This document shows, one piece after another, positions 47,335-55,666 of a stretch of 64,000 nt of DNA. The translations under genes and the position numbers were made by a program. Under the pieces are notes generated by a model. The model was not told the origin of the DNA. It did not search any database and saw nothing but the letters and a program-made list of their open reading frames with translations. Numbering within the stretch: position 1 is the stretch's first letter; the number at the start of each line of letters is the position of its first letter. The DNA comes from Ottowia thiooxydans DSM 14619 (lineage in GTDB: Bacteria; Pseudomonadota; Gammaproteobacteria; Burkholderiales; Burkholderiaceae_C), in the NCBI RefSeq assembly GCF_000422885.1, contig NZ_AUGX01000008.1:310001-374000 (forward strand), given 5' to 3'.

Positions 47335-47489
47335 TTTGGCGCGCTTGCACACAATCTCAGGGCAACTTGGCCACAAGCGGAGGGCCCATCACCGACAATG
47401 GATAGACCACCGACCCGGAAGCCTTCCTTGTAGCGGCAGATGCAAGAGCGTTTGAAGCATGACTCGCGGGCGCATTCCACGCCGATGAT

Positions 47490-48581
47490 TTAGCGCGGCT
47501 GCTGTTGCGTCGTGCAGTGGATGCCACCACCGCCGGCGGCAATGGCGTCGATGTCGAGTTGCACCACCTCGCGCTTGGGAAACATCTCGCGCAACAATGC
47601 ACGGGCGTTAGCATCAGCACGTGCATCGCCGAATTGTGGCGCGATGACCGCGCCATTGCAGAGGTAGAAGTTGATGTAACCCGCCGCGAACTCATCCGAC
47701 TCGAAGGTGCTGCGCACCGTCTCCGGGCCGCGGAGGACTTCCACGCGCAGGCGTTGCCCGCGTGCATCTGTGGCCTGGCGCAGGATCTCCAGGTGGCGCC
47801 GGGTCACAGCGTGATCGTAAGAGTCCGGGTCGTCTTCCAGCCCTGCGACCACCACGCCCGGCGCGGCAAAGCGCGCGTAGAAATCGGTATGGCCGTCAGT
47901 GATGTCGCGGCCCGCGATACCGGGCAGTCAGATGATCTTGCGCAGACCCAGCAGGCGCTTGAGTTCGGCTTCACAGGCCTCCTTGCGCAGACCGGGGTTG
48001 CGGTTGGCGTTGAGCACACAGCTCTCGGTGATGATGGCGGTGCCCGCGCCGTCGACCTCGATGCCACCGCCTTCGAGCACCAGCCGCGTGCGCAGGCGCT
48101 GTACTTTGGCAGAGCCAGTCACGTATTCGGCGACTTCGGCGTCGCGCGCATGCGATTGCTTGTTGCCCCAGCCATTGAAGTTGAAATCAACGCCAGCCCA
48201 TTCACCAGCGCCATTGCGCACAAACACGGGGCCAGTGTCCCGCATCCAGAGGTCGTCGACTGGCTGCACCTCGAGCTTCACGCGGTGGCCGCATAGCCGT
48301 GCGGCCAAGTCGTGCTCCTGTTCGCGCACCAACAGGTGCACGGGCTCAAACGCGGCGATGGTGCGGGCGATCAGCGCCAGGTTCTCGCGCGCTGGCTTCA
48401 GCAGGCGCCGCCCCCAGACACGTTCGCTAGGGCCGAAGGACATCCAGGTGGCCCGGTGCGCATCGCCCTCATCAGGCATATGCCAGGTGTCGGGTGCTGC
48501 GGCGGTGGACGTGGCAGCCCACGCCAGCGGGGCCAAGCCCAAGCGGTGCAGCAAGCGGCGGCGGGTCAGGAGAAGAGGCAT
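47490..48581 (-). pseudogene. Agmatine deiminase/PAD family protein, interrupted by in-frame TGA
   Basis: The minus-strand frame encodes 363 codons, with TGA at codon 218 (47928-47930). Upstream: a twin-arginine-type signal (LTRRRLLHRLGLAPLAWAA), substrate-binding TWMSFGPSERVW and VDDLWMRDTGPVF, and LEGGGIEVDGAGT. Downstream in the same frame: LPGIAGRDITDGHTDFYARF with the catalytic His, and the catalytic Cys in GGGGIHCTTQQQP. Homologues have Trp where the TGA is (IIWLPG), a one-base TGG-to-TGA change. The remainder shows no decay, so the mutation looks recent, or is a sequencing error. Start ATG 48581 has GGAG upstream. An exported agmatine- or peptidylarginine-deiminase-like role would be expected if intact. 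Confidence 0.85.
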
Positions 48582-48622
48582 GTCGGTCTCCGAAATCAAG
48601 GGACGTGGCGCGGCCCCACGGC

Positions 48623-49483
48623 TCATTGGTCTTTCCGTATTAATGCATCGATCGACTGGAGGGCACGGAGCGCACCGCAAGCCAATCCCACATCAAAAGG
48701 CGTTGGAACACTGAACTCCCTGGGATTGATGCGAACCAACCGCCCGCCAAATGCCTGAATGACTCTGTGGCTGAAATGACGCACAGAAGGAATGGCCGTT
48801 CCGGCGCCAATTTCTACAACAACGGGCCTGCGCGCGCCCAAAAGCCAATGCTCCAGCTGCCGGCTTTGCGCGGCTTGGCGGCTATCGTTCCAATGCCAAT
48901 CGTTGAACATCAACACGTTGGGTCGTGCCAGACCGCCACAGTGAGGGCATGCCGGGGGCGAGTTAAGCAATAAGCAGCGCTTTTCATCCCCCTCGGGGAC
49001 AAAGTCATCGGCGGGCCAAATGGCATCACTACAAGGCTTTGAGCATTGCAGGTGAAGAATGGAACCATGGCATTCGTTGATTCTGGTTTGGGCGAACTCT
49101 GCTCTTTGGAACTGCCCATCGACATTGCTCGTGAACACGGCACTGCCCAGTTCCATGCGCTCTCCCCAGGCTTTCAATATTTGGAAGCCTGCATGAGGTT
49201 GCGTTGCTCGGTATAGCTGGAGCCGGTGACCATAGAACCCCCAGGCGCGCTCAGGATGAGCACGAAATGCTTCCGGGGAGGCAATGCTGGTGAAATCTAC
49301 TTGCTCATGCGCCAAGGCTGGATAGGCTTTCCAAAAACCTTCTGTGCCACGAAAGTCTGGCAAGCCTGAGTCAACGCCCATCCCTGCTCCCGCTGCCACT
49401 ATCAAAGCGTCAGACTGCATCACCAGGTCGGCAGCGTGCTCCAGGTCACCCGCATTGATTGGCGTGCTTGCTGTGGATTTCAT
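48623..49483 (-). CDS. Sir2 family NAD-dependent protein deacetylase
   Basis: 286-residue sirtuin. NAD-binding motifs: VAAGAGMGVDSGLPDFRG near residue 30, TSNVDGQFQRAEF, and the catalytic His in NECHGSILHLQC. Zinc site: Cys in LQCSKPC and CPHCGG. The usual GAGxSxxSGIPDFR reads GAGMGVDSGLPDFR, so the first Ser is Gly. It could remove acyl groups from lysines, for example from acyl-CoA synthetases, and the window also holds a Pat-like acetyltransferase at 13046. 41 bp upstream of the deiminase gene on the same strand. ATG 49483 has AGGA upstream. Confidence 0.87.
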   Translation of the reverse strand: MKSTASTPINAGDLEHAADLVMQSDALIVAAGAGMGVDSGLPDFRGTEGFWKAYPALAHEQVDFTSIASPEAFRAHPERAWGFYGHRLQLYRATQPHAGFQILKAWGERMELGSAVFTSNVDGQFQRAEFAQTRINECHGSILHLQCSKPCSDAIWPADDFVPEGDEKRCLLLNSPPACPHCGGLARPNVLMFNDWHWNDSRQAAQSRQLEHWLLGARRPVVVEIGAGTAIPSVRHFSHRVIQAFGGRLVRINPREFSVPTPFDVGLACGALRALQSIDALIRKDQ

Positions 49484-49597
49484 TCCCAAATCCTACCGGG
49501 TTCCTTGAGCGTACGAATGCCTTTCTAGGCTCATGTCGTGGACGCGCGAGCCATGGACACGCCGTTTGCCCTCACCGGTTGGCCGGCCCCGCCCCAC

Positions 49598-49621
49598 CCT
49601 CTCCCGCCTGCGGGAGAGGGA
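49598..49621. repeat. Perfect 24-nt GC-rich hairpin, REP-like
   Basis: CCCTCTCCCGC-CT-GCGGGAGAGGG, 11-bp arms. No T-run of length follows, so it resembles the short intergenic REP-type palindromes common in Burkholderiales more than a terminator. Confidence 0.5.
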
Positions 49622-49929
49622 GTAAAACCAGCTCACTGTCTCGGGTTCTGGGGCTCAAGTCGGCAGGCGCGCCTGCGTCAGTCTCTCCCAGCTAGAGCCG
49701 TGGAGCTTTGATGTTTCTCGCGCTTCGAAGCGCTGACCAGGACTGCGCGTAGCGAAACCATGGAGGAAGTCGCACAGATAGCAACCTGTCCGCTATGCGC
49801 CTCAGCCTTACCCAGCGCATCAGGGATGAGTCATGCCTTGAGGGTTCTAGGTGACCAAGCTCCTGCCGCGCCCGTTGACAGCCCAAAACGTAACGCCAAG
49901 CATTAGGGAAATCCATGATTATGGATGTA

Positions 49930-49976
49930 TTTACTTTTATTCTCACACCCATACAATTCATCCAAAATCATGAATT
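49930..49976 (+). promoter_or_regulatory. Promoter with overlapping 22-bp inverted repeat
   Basis: TTTACT (49930-49935), 16 bases, TACAAT (49952-49957). An inverted repeat AATTCAT-N8-ATGAATT (49955-49976) overlaps the -10 and extends downstream, 33 bp before the first start codon of the operon. Size, symmetry and place fit repression by a MarR-family dimer, and a MarR gene (63113-63622) lies at the end of the operon. Confidence 0.55.
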
Positions 49977-50009
49977 CTCGGCATCCAGCGAGACTCAAAT
50001 AGGACCCAC

Positions 50010-52166
50010 ATGGCTGAGCGTTCGTTCGTCGAGGAAGTCAAGAAACTCCGCCTGGGTGAGGGCGAGGTTTTTCATGGAGAAGGCATTCTTGCCGTTACCA
50101 AGGCCTTGCTTGAGTCGGGGGTGAACTACGTCGCTGGCTATCAGGGCTCGCCTATCTCGCACTTGATGGATGTGCTGGCCGATGCACAGGACATTCTTTC
50201 CGAGTACGGCATCCGCTTCGAAAATAGCGCCAGTGAAGCCACGGCAGCCGCCACGCTGGCCGCTTCCGTGAACTACCCGTTGCGCGGCGCGGTGACTTTC
50301 AAGGCCACGGTGGGCACGAACGTGGCTTCTGACGCGCTTGCCAACCTGGCCTCCGGTGGCGTGACTGGCGGCGCACTCATCATCGTGGGAGAGGACTACG
50401 GTGAGGGTTCCTCCATCATGCAAGAGCGCAGCCACGCGTTCGCGATGAAGTCGCAAATGTGGATGCTCGATCCGCGCCCCAACCTGCCGAGCATTGTGCA
50501 GGCGGTGAAGGATGGGTTTGACCTGTCTGAGGCGAGCCATACACCCGTCATGTTGCAGCTGCGCATTCGCGCCTGCCATGTACACGGTCAATTCGTAGCG
50601 GCGAACAACCGCCGTCCTAGCTACAGCATCGCTGAAGCGATGGAGCAGCCGCAGCGCGATGTGAGCCGCATTGTGTTGCCGCCGGCCAGCTTCGCGCACG
50701 AGCAGGAAAAGGTGCATGAACGCTGGCCGGCCGCGCTGCGCTTCATTACCGAGCGCGGCCTGAACGAGTTCTTTTCAGAAGATGCGGACGATGTGGGGCT
50801 TATCGTGCAGGGTGGTTGCTACAACACGCTGATTCGCGCGCTGCAACATTGCGACCTGGCCGACGCTTACGGCAACACGCAGATCCCGCTGTACGTGATG
50901 AACGTGGCCTATCCGCTGGTCGACAATGAATTGCTGCGCTTTTGCACAGGCAAGCGGGCGGTATTGCTGATCGAGGAAGGGCAACCCAACTTTGTTGAGC
51001 AGAACGTCGCCACGGTGCTACGCCAAGCCAGCTCCGGCACTCTATTGCACGGCAAAGACCTCTTGCCTATGGCTGGCGAATACACCACCGCCACCGTGCT
51101 CAAGGGCCTGAGAGGTTTCCTGCGCAAGTACGACAAGCTGCCGGCATCGGCCACTCCTGCACGCAAAACCATTCCTTTGGTGGAGATGCAAGCCCAGCCA
51201 GCTTTGCCTATTGAAGCTAATGTGCATGGCCGCCCTCCTGGGTTTTGCACTGGCTGCCCTGAGCGCCCGATCTTCACGGCCATGAAGCTGGTTGAGAGAG
51301 AGCTGGGCGAGCATCACGTCAGCGCCGACATCGGTTGCCATCTCTTTTCCATCTTGCCACCGTTCAACCTGGGCAACACCACCATGGGCTATGGCCTGGG
51401 TGCAGCCGGCGCAGCGGCGCTTAACGTGGATGCGAGCAAGCGGGCGATCTCGGTGATGGGCGATGGCGGCTTCTGGCACAACGGCCTGACGAGCGGCATT
51501 GCCAACTCGGTTTTCAACCGCAGTGACAACCTGACCATCGTCGTTGACAACAGCTATACCTCGGCTACTGGCGGGCAAGACATCTTGTCATCCAAGGCAC
51601 AAAACCCTACGCGCAGCACCAATCATGCGATTGAGCAAGCCGTTCGTGGTGTAGGGGTGCAATGGGTCCAGACCGTGCGCCGCACCTACGACCTGAAAAC
51701 CATGGTGAGTACGCTGCGCGAGGCTCTGACCTCCACCGTTAAGGGCCCCAAGGTTTTGATCGCGCAGAGCGAGTGCATGTTGAACCTGCAGCGGCGCGAA
51801 AAACCCAAGGTTCGCCAGGCTATCGCCAGTGGCAAGCGCGTGGTGCGCGAGCGATTCGGTATAGATCCGGACACCTGCACCGGTGACCATTCCTGCATCC
51901 GCCTGTCTGGTTGCCCCTCCTTGTCAATCAAATCCAATCCCGACCCTCTGCGTACCGATCCGGTGGCGACGGTGCTTGACAGCTGCGTAGGTTGCGGTCT
52001 GTGTGGTGAGGTTTCGCACGCGGCTGTGCTTTGCCCATCGTTCTACCGCGCGCAGATTGTCAGCAACCCCAGTCGCTGGGACCGTTGGCTGCAGCGGTTA
52101 CGCACGGCCGTCATCGGCCGGCTGCAACAGCGCGATGCCCGTCGGCGTGCGCGATACGCCTTCTAA
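50010..52166 (+). CDS. Indolepyruvate ferredoxin oxidoreductase alpha-like subunit
   Basis: 718 residues. Thiamine-diphosphate enzyme of the 2-oxoacid:ferredoxin oxidoreductase family; IorA converts arylpyruvates to arylacetyl-CoA with reduced ferredoxin. N-terminal pyrimidine-type domain from about residue 25 (GVNYVAGYQGSPISHLMDVL); TPP motif VMGDGGFWHNGLTSGIAN near residue 483 with IVVDNSYTSATGGQ. The C-terminal iron-sulfur part has C-x5-C-x5-CP and CVGCGLC-x8-CP; the first group lacks the CxxCxxC pattern of archaeal IorA. First gene of the operon, 8 bp before the beta-like gene. True substrate unknown; arylpyruvate is inferred from the family. Confidence 0.85.
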   Translation: MAERSFVEEVKKLRLGEGEVFHGEGILAVTKALLESGVNYVAGYQGSPISHLMDVLADAQDILSEYGIRFENSASEATAAATLAASVNYPLRGAVTFKATVGTNVASDALANLASGGVTGGALIIVGEDYGEGSSIMQERSHAFAMKSQMWMLDPRPNLPSIVQAVKDGFDLSEASHTPVMLQLRIRACHVHGQFVAANNRRPSYSIAEAMEQPQRDVSRIVLPPASFAHEQEKVHERWPAALRFITERGLNEFFSEDADDVGLIVQGGCYNTLIRALQHCDLADAYGNTQIPLYVMNVAYPLVDNELLRFCTGKRAVLLIEEGQPNFVEQNVATVLRQASSGTLLHGKDLLPMAGEYTTATVLKGLRGFLRKYDKLPASATPARKTIPLVEMQAQPALPIEANVHGRPPGFCTGCPERPIFTAMKLVERELGEHHVSADIGCHLFSILPPFNLGNTTMGYGLGAAGAAALNVDASKRAISVMGDGGFWHNGLTSGIANSVFNRSDNLTIVVDNSYTSATGGQDILSSKAQNPTRSTNHAIEQAVRGVGVQWVQTVRRTYDLKTMVSTLREALTSTVKGPKVLIAQSECMLNLQRREKPKVRQAIASGKRVVRERFGIDPDTCTGDHSCIRLSGCPSLSIKSNPDPLRTDPVATVLDSCVGCGLCGEVSHAAVLCPSFYRAQIVSNPSRWDRWLQRLRTAVIGRLQQRDARRRARYAF

Positions 52167-52174
52167 GACCACCA

Positions 52175-53674
52175 ATGGCAACTCTGCAACCTATCAAGAT
52201 TGCCATTCTCGCCATGGGCGGCGAGGGTGGCGGCGTGTTGGCCGACTGGCTTGTGGACCTTGGAGAATTCAACGGCTACATCGCTCAGACCACCTCGGTA
52301 CCAGGCGTGGCTCAACGTACAGGCGCCACCATCTACTACGTAGAGTTGTATCCGCAGGCCCGTGCCCAGCAAGATGGTGGCCAACCCGTGCTGGCGCTGA
52401 TGCCGCTGCCCGGCGACGTGGACGTGGTACTGGCGTCCGAACTCATGGAGGCTGGCCGTGCCGTGCAGCGTGGTCTGGTCACGCCAGATCGCACCACACT
52501 TGTGGCGTCCACCCATCGCGTTTATTCCATTGGCGAAAAGACGGCGATGGGCGACGGGCGCGTAGACAGCACCGAGCTGCTCGCCCATTCAAAAAAATCG
52601 GCTCAGCGCTTTGTGGGCTTTGATATGGCCCAACTGGCTGAGCAAGCCGGCAGCGTAGTGAGCGCCGCGCTGTTCGGTGCGCTGGCAGGCACAGGCGCAC
52701 TACCCTGGAACCGTGCGCAATTTGAAGCCACGATTGAACGCGGCGGCGTAGGCGTCAAATCCAGCCTCAAGGCGTTCGGCGCGGCCTATGCGCGCGCGGC
52801 TGCGCCAGAGACGACGCCTCAGGTCGATGAGACGACAGCCGCCCCGGAGCCAGCGCCTAGTGACCCCAGCGTGATTGCACTGCTGGCGCGTGTGCGCGGC
52901 TTTCCCGAAGATGCACGCACGCTGATCACGGAAGGTGTGCGCCGTCTGATCGACTACCAGGATCCACCCTACGCTTCGCTTTACCTCGACCGCCTGGCTG
53001 CTGTGCAGACATTGCCGGGCGACGGCACCGGAGCATTGCTACGCGACACCGCGCGCTACCTTGCGCTGTGGATGGCCTATGAGGACACCGTGCGGGTAGC
53101 CGATCTCAAGACACGTGGCTCCCGCTTTGCGCGTGTGCAGTCTGAAGTGCGGCTGCAATCTGACCAGCAGATCGCCATTCACGAGTTCATGCACCCCCGG
53201 ATTGAAGAGATTTGTGACACCCTCCCGGTTGGCCTGGGCCGGTGGTTGGCCAAACCGCACGCGGTCCATCGCATGGTGGCGCGCTTCACGCAGCATGGGC
53301 GCACAGTTTCAACAAGTTCGTTGCGCGGCTTTCTGCTCTTGTGGGGGCTGGCGCGGCTGCGGAGCATCCGACGAGGATCGCTGCGCTACCAGAACGAGAA
53401 CATGCGCATAGAGCAGTGGCTGGAGCAGATTGCCAGCGCAGCCGCTGTCAATCCGGCGCTGGCTGCCGAAGTCGCTCAGTGCCAACGTCTGGTCAAGGGG
53501 TATGGCGACACGCATGCGAGGGGGCTGGCGAACTACCAGTTGCTCATGTACACGGTGCGCCGCGCCGGCTCCACGCTGGCACCGGCCACGCTGCGCGCAC
53601 TGCGCGAAGCCGCTCTCGCAGACGAACACGGCAAACAGTTGCAGGCAGAGCTCTCCCGACACGCGTTGGGTTGA
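52175..53674 (+). CDS. Indolepyruvate oxidoreductase beta-like subunit (DUF6537 type)
   Basis: 499 residues. The N-terminal ~200 residues form the gamma-type 2-oxoacid oxidoreductase domain (ILAMGGEGGGVLADWLVDLG; TTSVPGVAQRTGATIYYVEL) that binds CoA and partners the alpha-like subunit. The long C-terminal part (about 250-495) is the helical extension found in proteobacterial IorB proteins (DUF6537), with YDPPYASLYL-like text (YQDPPYASLYLDRL). ATG 52175 follows the alpha-like stop by 8 bp; the frame is open upstream but inside the first gene. No ferredoxin gene follows, so the electron acceptor is open. Confidence 0.82.
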   Translation: MATLQPIKIAILAMGGEGGGVLADWLVDLGEFNGYIAQTTSVPGVAQRTGATIYYVELYPQARAQQDGGQPVLALMPLPGDVDVVLASELMEAGRAVQRGLVTPDRTTLVASTHRVYSIGEKTAMGDGRVDSTELLAHSKKSAQRFVGFDMAQLAEQAGSVVSAALFGALAGTGALPWNRAQFEATIERGGVGVKSSLKAFGAAYARAAAPETTPQVDETTAAPEPAPSDPSVIALLARVRGFPEDARTLITEGVRRLIDYQDPPYASLYLDRLAAVQTLPGDGTGALLRDTARYLALWMAYEDTVRVADLKTRGSRFARVQSEVRLQSDQQIAIHEFMHPRIEEICDTLPVGLGRWLAKPHAVHRMVARFTQHGRTVSTSSLRGFLLLWGLARLRSIRRGSLRYQNENMRIEQWLEQIASAAAVNPALAAEVAQCQRLVKGYGDTHARGLANYQLLMYTVRRAGSTLAPATLRALREAALADEHGKQLQAELSRHALG

Positions 53675-53686
53675 ACAGGAATAGAT

Positions 53687-54655
53687 ATGTCCACCATCCT
53701 CATGCGCGTCACCCGGATCGAGATGCTGAACCCTCTGGTGCGTCGATTCACGTTGCAAAGCGCCCAAGGCAGCACGCTGCCACCTTTCGACGCCGGCGCC
53801 CATGTGCGAGTTCGCACTGGCCAACCCGATGAATGGCGCCACTATTCTCTGATCGATTTTTCCACCTCGGTCCAGGCCGATCCCGCACCTCTTACCTACA
53901 CGATAGCGGTGCGCCTGGACACAGAGGGCCGCGGAGGTTCGCGCTTCATGCATGGGCTAGACGAAGGTGATGAGATCACCATCGAACCGCCACGCAATGA
54001 CTTCCCGCTGGCCGCCCATGAAGGCTGCGCAGTATTGGTCGCAGGTGGCATTGGTGTCACGCCGCTTGCCAGCATGGCGGCGCGATGCCTGGCGCAGAGT
54101 CGGCCCGTACGCATGATTTACGCAGGCCGTAGCCAATCATTGATGGCCCTGCTACCTGAGCTGCAAACACTGCTCGGCAACGAGCTCCGCGTACACACCG
54201 ATGAGGAAGCCGGCGAACCGCTGAACATAGCCGCGCTGCTGGATGAATGCGGGCCCAGCGATCGCCTGTATGTTTGCGGCCCCCAACCCATGCTGGACGC
54301 CGTGCTGGCAGCAGCGCAGGCCCGGGCCTGGCCCAGCGAGCGTGTGCACTTCGAATTATTCACGGCTCCCGTACCCCAAGCAGGCGACCATGCCTTTGAG
54401 GTGGTGCTGTCGCAAAGCGGCCAGAGCTACACGGTGCCCGCAGACCAGAGCATCCTGGAGTGCCTTATCGACCAGGGATGTGATCCGATGTTTGACTGCA
54501 AGCGCGGTGAGTGTGGCGTATGCGCCGTGTCCGTGCTTGAAGGCGATATTGACCACCGCGATTACGTGCTGAACGCCAGCGAAAGAGCGGCCGGCAACGT
54601 GATTCAGATCTGTATCTCGCGCGCCAAGGGGCAGCGCCTGGTACTGGATCTCTGA
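53687..54655 (+). CDS. Phthalate-dioxygenase-reductase-type oxidoreductase
   Basis: 322 residues, VanB/PDR class. FMN/FAD site WRHYSLIDF near residue 47, NAD-binding VLVAGGIGVTPLASMAARCL near 113, and a C-terminal plant-type 2Fe-2S cluster with CKRGECGVC (about 272-280) and a fourth Cys in IQICIS. It hands electrons from NADH to a Rieske oxygenase. The likely partner is the alpha/beta oxygenase encoded 1 kb downstream, with only the Bug gene between. 12 bp after the beta-like gene. Confidence 0.9.
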   Translation: MSTILMRVTRIEMLNPLVRRFTLQSAQGSTLPPFDAGAHVRVRTGQPDEWRHYSLIDFSTSVQADPAPLTYTIAVRLDTEGRGGSRFMHGLDEGDEITIEPPRNDFPLAAHEGCAVLVAGGIGVTPLASMAARCLAQSRPVRMIYAGRSQSLMALLPELQTLLGNELRVHTDEEAGEPLNIAALLDECGPSDRLYVCGPQPMLDAVLAAAQARAWPSERVHFELFTAPVPQAGDHAFEVVLSQSGQSYTVPADQSILECLIDQGCDPMFDCKRGECGVCAVSVLEGDIDHRDYVLNASERAAGNVIQICISRAKGQRLVLDL

Positions 54656-54702
54656 TTTCCCCACCCCCCAGAAAACTAAACCACCACTCCAGGAGACACG
54701 AG

Positions 54703-55662
54703 ATGATGCATAAAACTTTGAGACGCCTAGCGGCGCTGGCGCTTTTCCCACTGGCAGCTCTGGCTAACGACGGCAAGCCCGTGGAGTGGGTCGTGGGGTA
54801 TGCCCCGGGTGGTGGGTCTGATGTGGTCGCCCGCATGCTGGCCGACGCTATGAGCAAGACCATGAATCAGTCCTTCATCGTCGTGAACAAGCCGGGCGCA
54901 GGGGCCAACATCGCTGCGGACTACGTGGCGAAAACGCGCAGCCCTGAGAACACGGTTTCCACAGTCGATTCCGCGGTACTCGCGGCCAACCCATTTCTCT
55001 ACAGCAAGCTCACCTACAGTGCGGAAAAGGATTTTGCCCTGGCGGGAATGATCGCTCGCTTTCCTCTGGTGCTTGTCGTAGCGCCGTCTGTTCCCGTCAA
55101 GAACTTGCAGGAATTTCTGGCATGGTCCAAGAGTGACCCCAAGGGCACCAGTTACGGCACGCCTGGCGCTGGCAGCCCTCATCACCTCGCGGTGGAATTG
55201 TTTCGCGCCCAGACCGGGCTGAATCTCATCCACGTGCCCTATCGCGGCGCCGCACCCGCTCTCGCAGACGTGGCCGGTGGCCAGGTGCCCTTCATGTTCG
55301 TAGACACATCCAGCGGCGGCCCTTTCATCAGCTCAGGCAAGGTCCGGGCTATCGGTGTGGCCAGCCCGCAACGCCTCAAATCGTTGACAGATGTACCCAC
55401 ACTGGCCGAACAGGGCTTGCCTGGCTTTGAGGCGTATGCCTGGCAGGCGCTTGTCGTACCTTCAGCCACCAAGCCCGCTACTGTAGAAGCCTTGAATAAG
55501 GCGCTGAACGTGGCGCTGAACTCCGACGACGTGAAAGCACGCATGCAGACGCTGGGCATAGAGCCATTGCCGACCACGCCCTCTGAGGCAACGCGTTATG
55601 CCAAGCAGGAACGCGATCGCTGGGGTCGCGTGATCCGCGATGCCAACATCAAGCTGGACTGA
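54703..55662 (+). CDS. Bug family (TctC-like) substrate-binding protein
   Basis: 319 residues. Signal peptide ends near residue 21 (ALFPLAALA). The mature part has the TctC features VEWVVGYAPGGGSDVVARML, NKPGAGANIAADYVA and HVPYRGAAPALADVAGGQVP. It probably binds the pathway substrate, a carboxylate, in the periplasm. No tctA/tctB in the window. AGGAGA precedes the ATG. It is embedded in the operon between the reductase and the oxygenase alpha gene, 4 bp before the latter, so it is tied to this pathway. Confidence 0.9.
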   Translation: MMHKTLRRLAALALFPLAALANDGKPVEWVVGYAPGGGSDVVARMLADAMSKTMNQSFIVVNKPGAGANIAADYVAKTRSPENTVSTVDSAVLAANPFLYSKLTYSAEKDFALAGMIARFPLVLVVAPSVPVKNLQEFLAWSKSDPKGTSYGTPGAGSPHHLAVELFRAQTGLNLIHVPYRGAAPALADVAGGQVPFMFVDTSSGGPFISSGKVRAIGVASPQRLKSLTDVPTLAEQGLPGFEAYAWQALVVPSATKPATVEALNKALNVALNSDDVKARMQTLGIEPLPTTPSEATRYAKQERDRWGRVIRDANIKLD

Positions 55663-55666
55663 AACC

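Larger units (their letters stand above)
49484..50009. other. Non-coding gap before catabolic operon
   Basis: About 525 bases between the sirtuin and the catabolic operon, which diverge. It contains a GC-rich perfect hairpin (49598-49621), the operon promoter/operator (49930-49976) and otherwise no recognised gene. Short open frames at 49692-49961 resemble nothing I know. Confidence 0.55.

Noticed and set aside
47928-47930. Selenocysteine at the internal TGA of the deiminase gene
   Set aside because: Homologues have Trp, not Cys, at this place, and no SECIS-like hairpin is evident directly after it.
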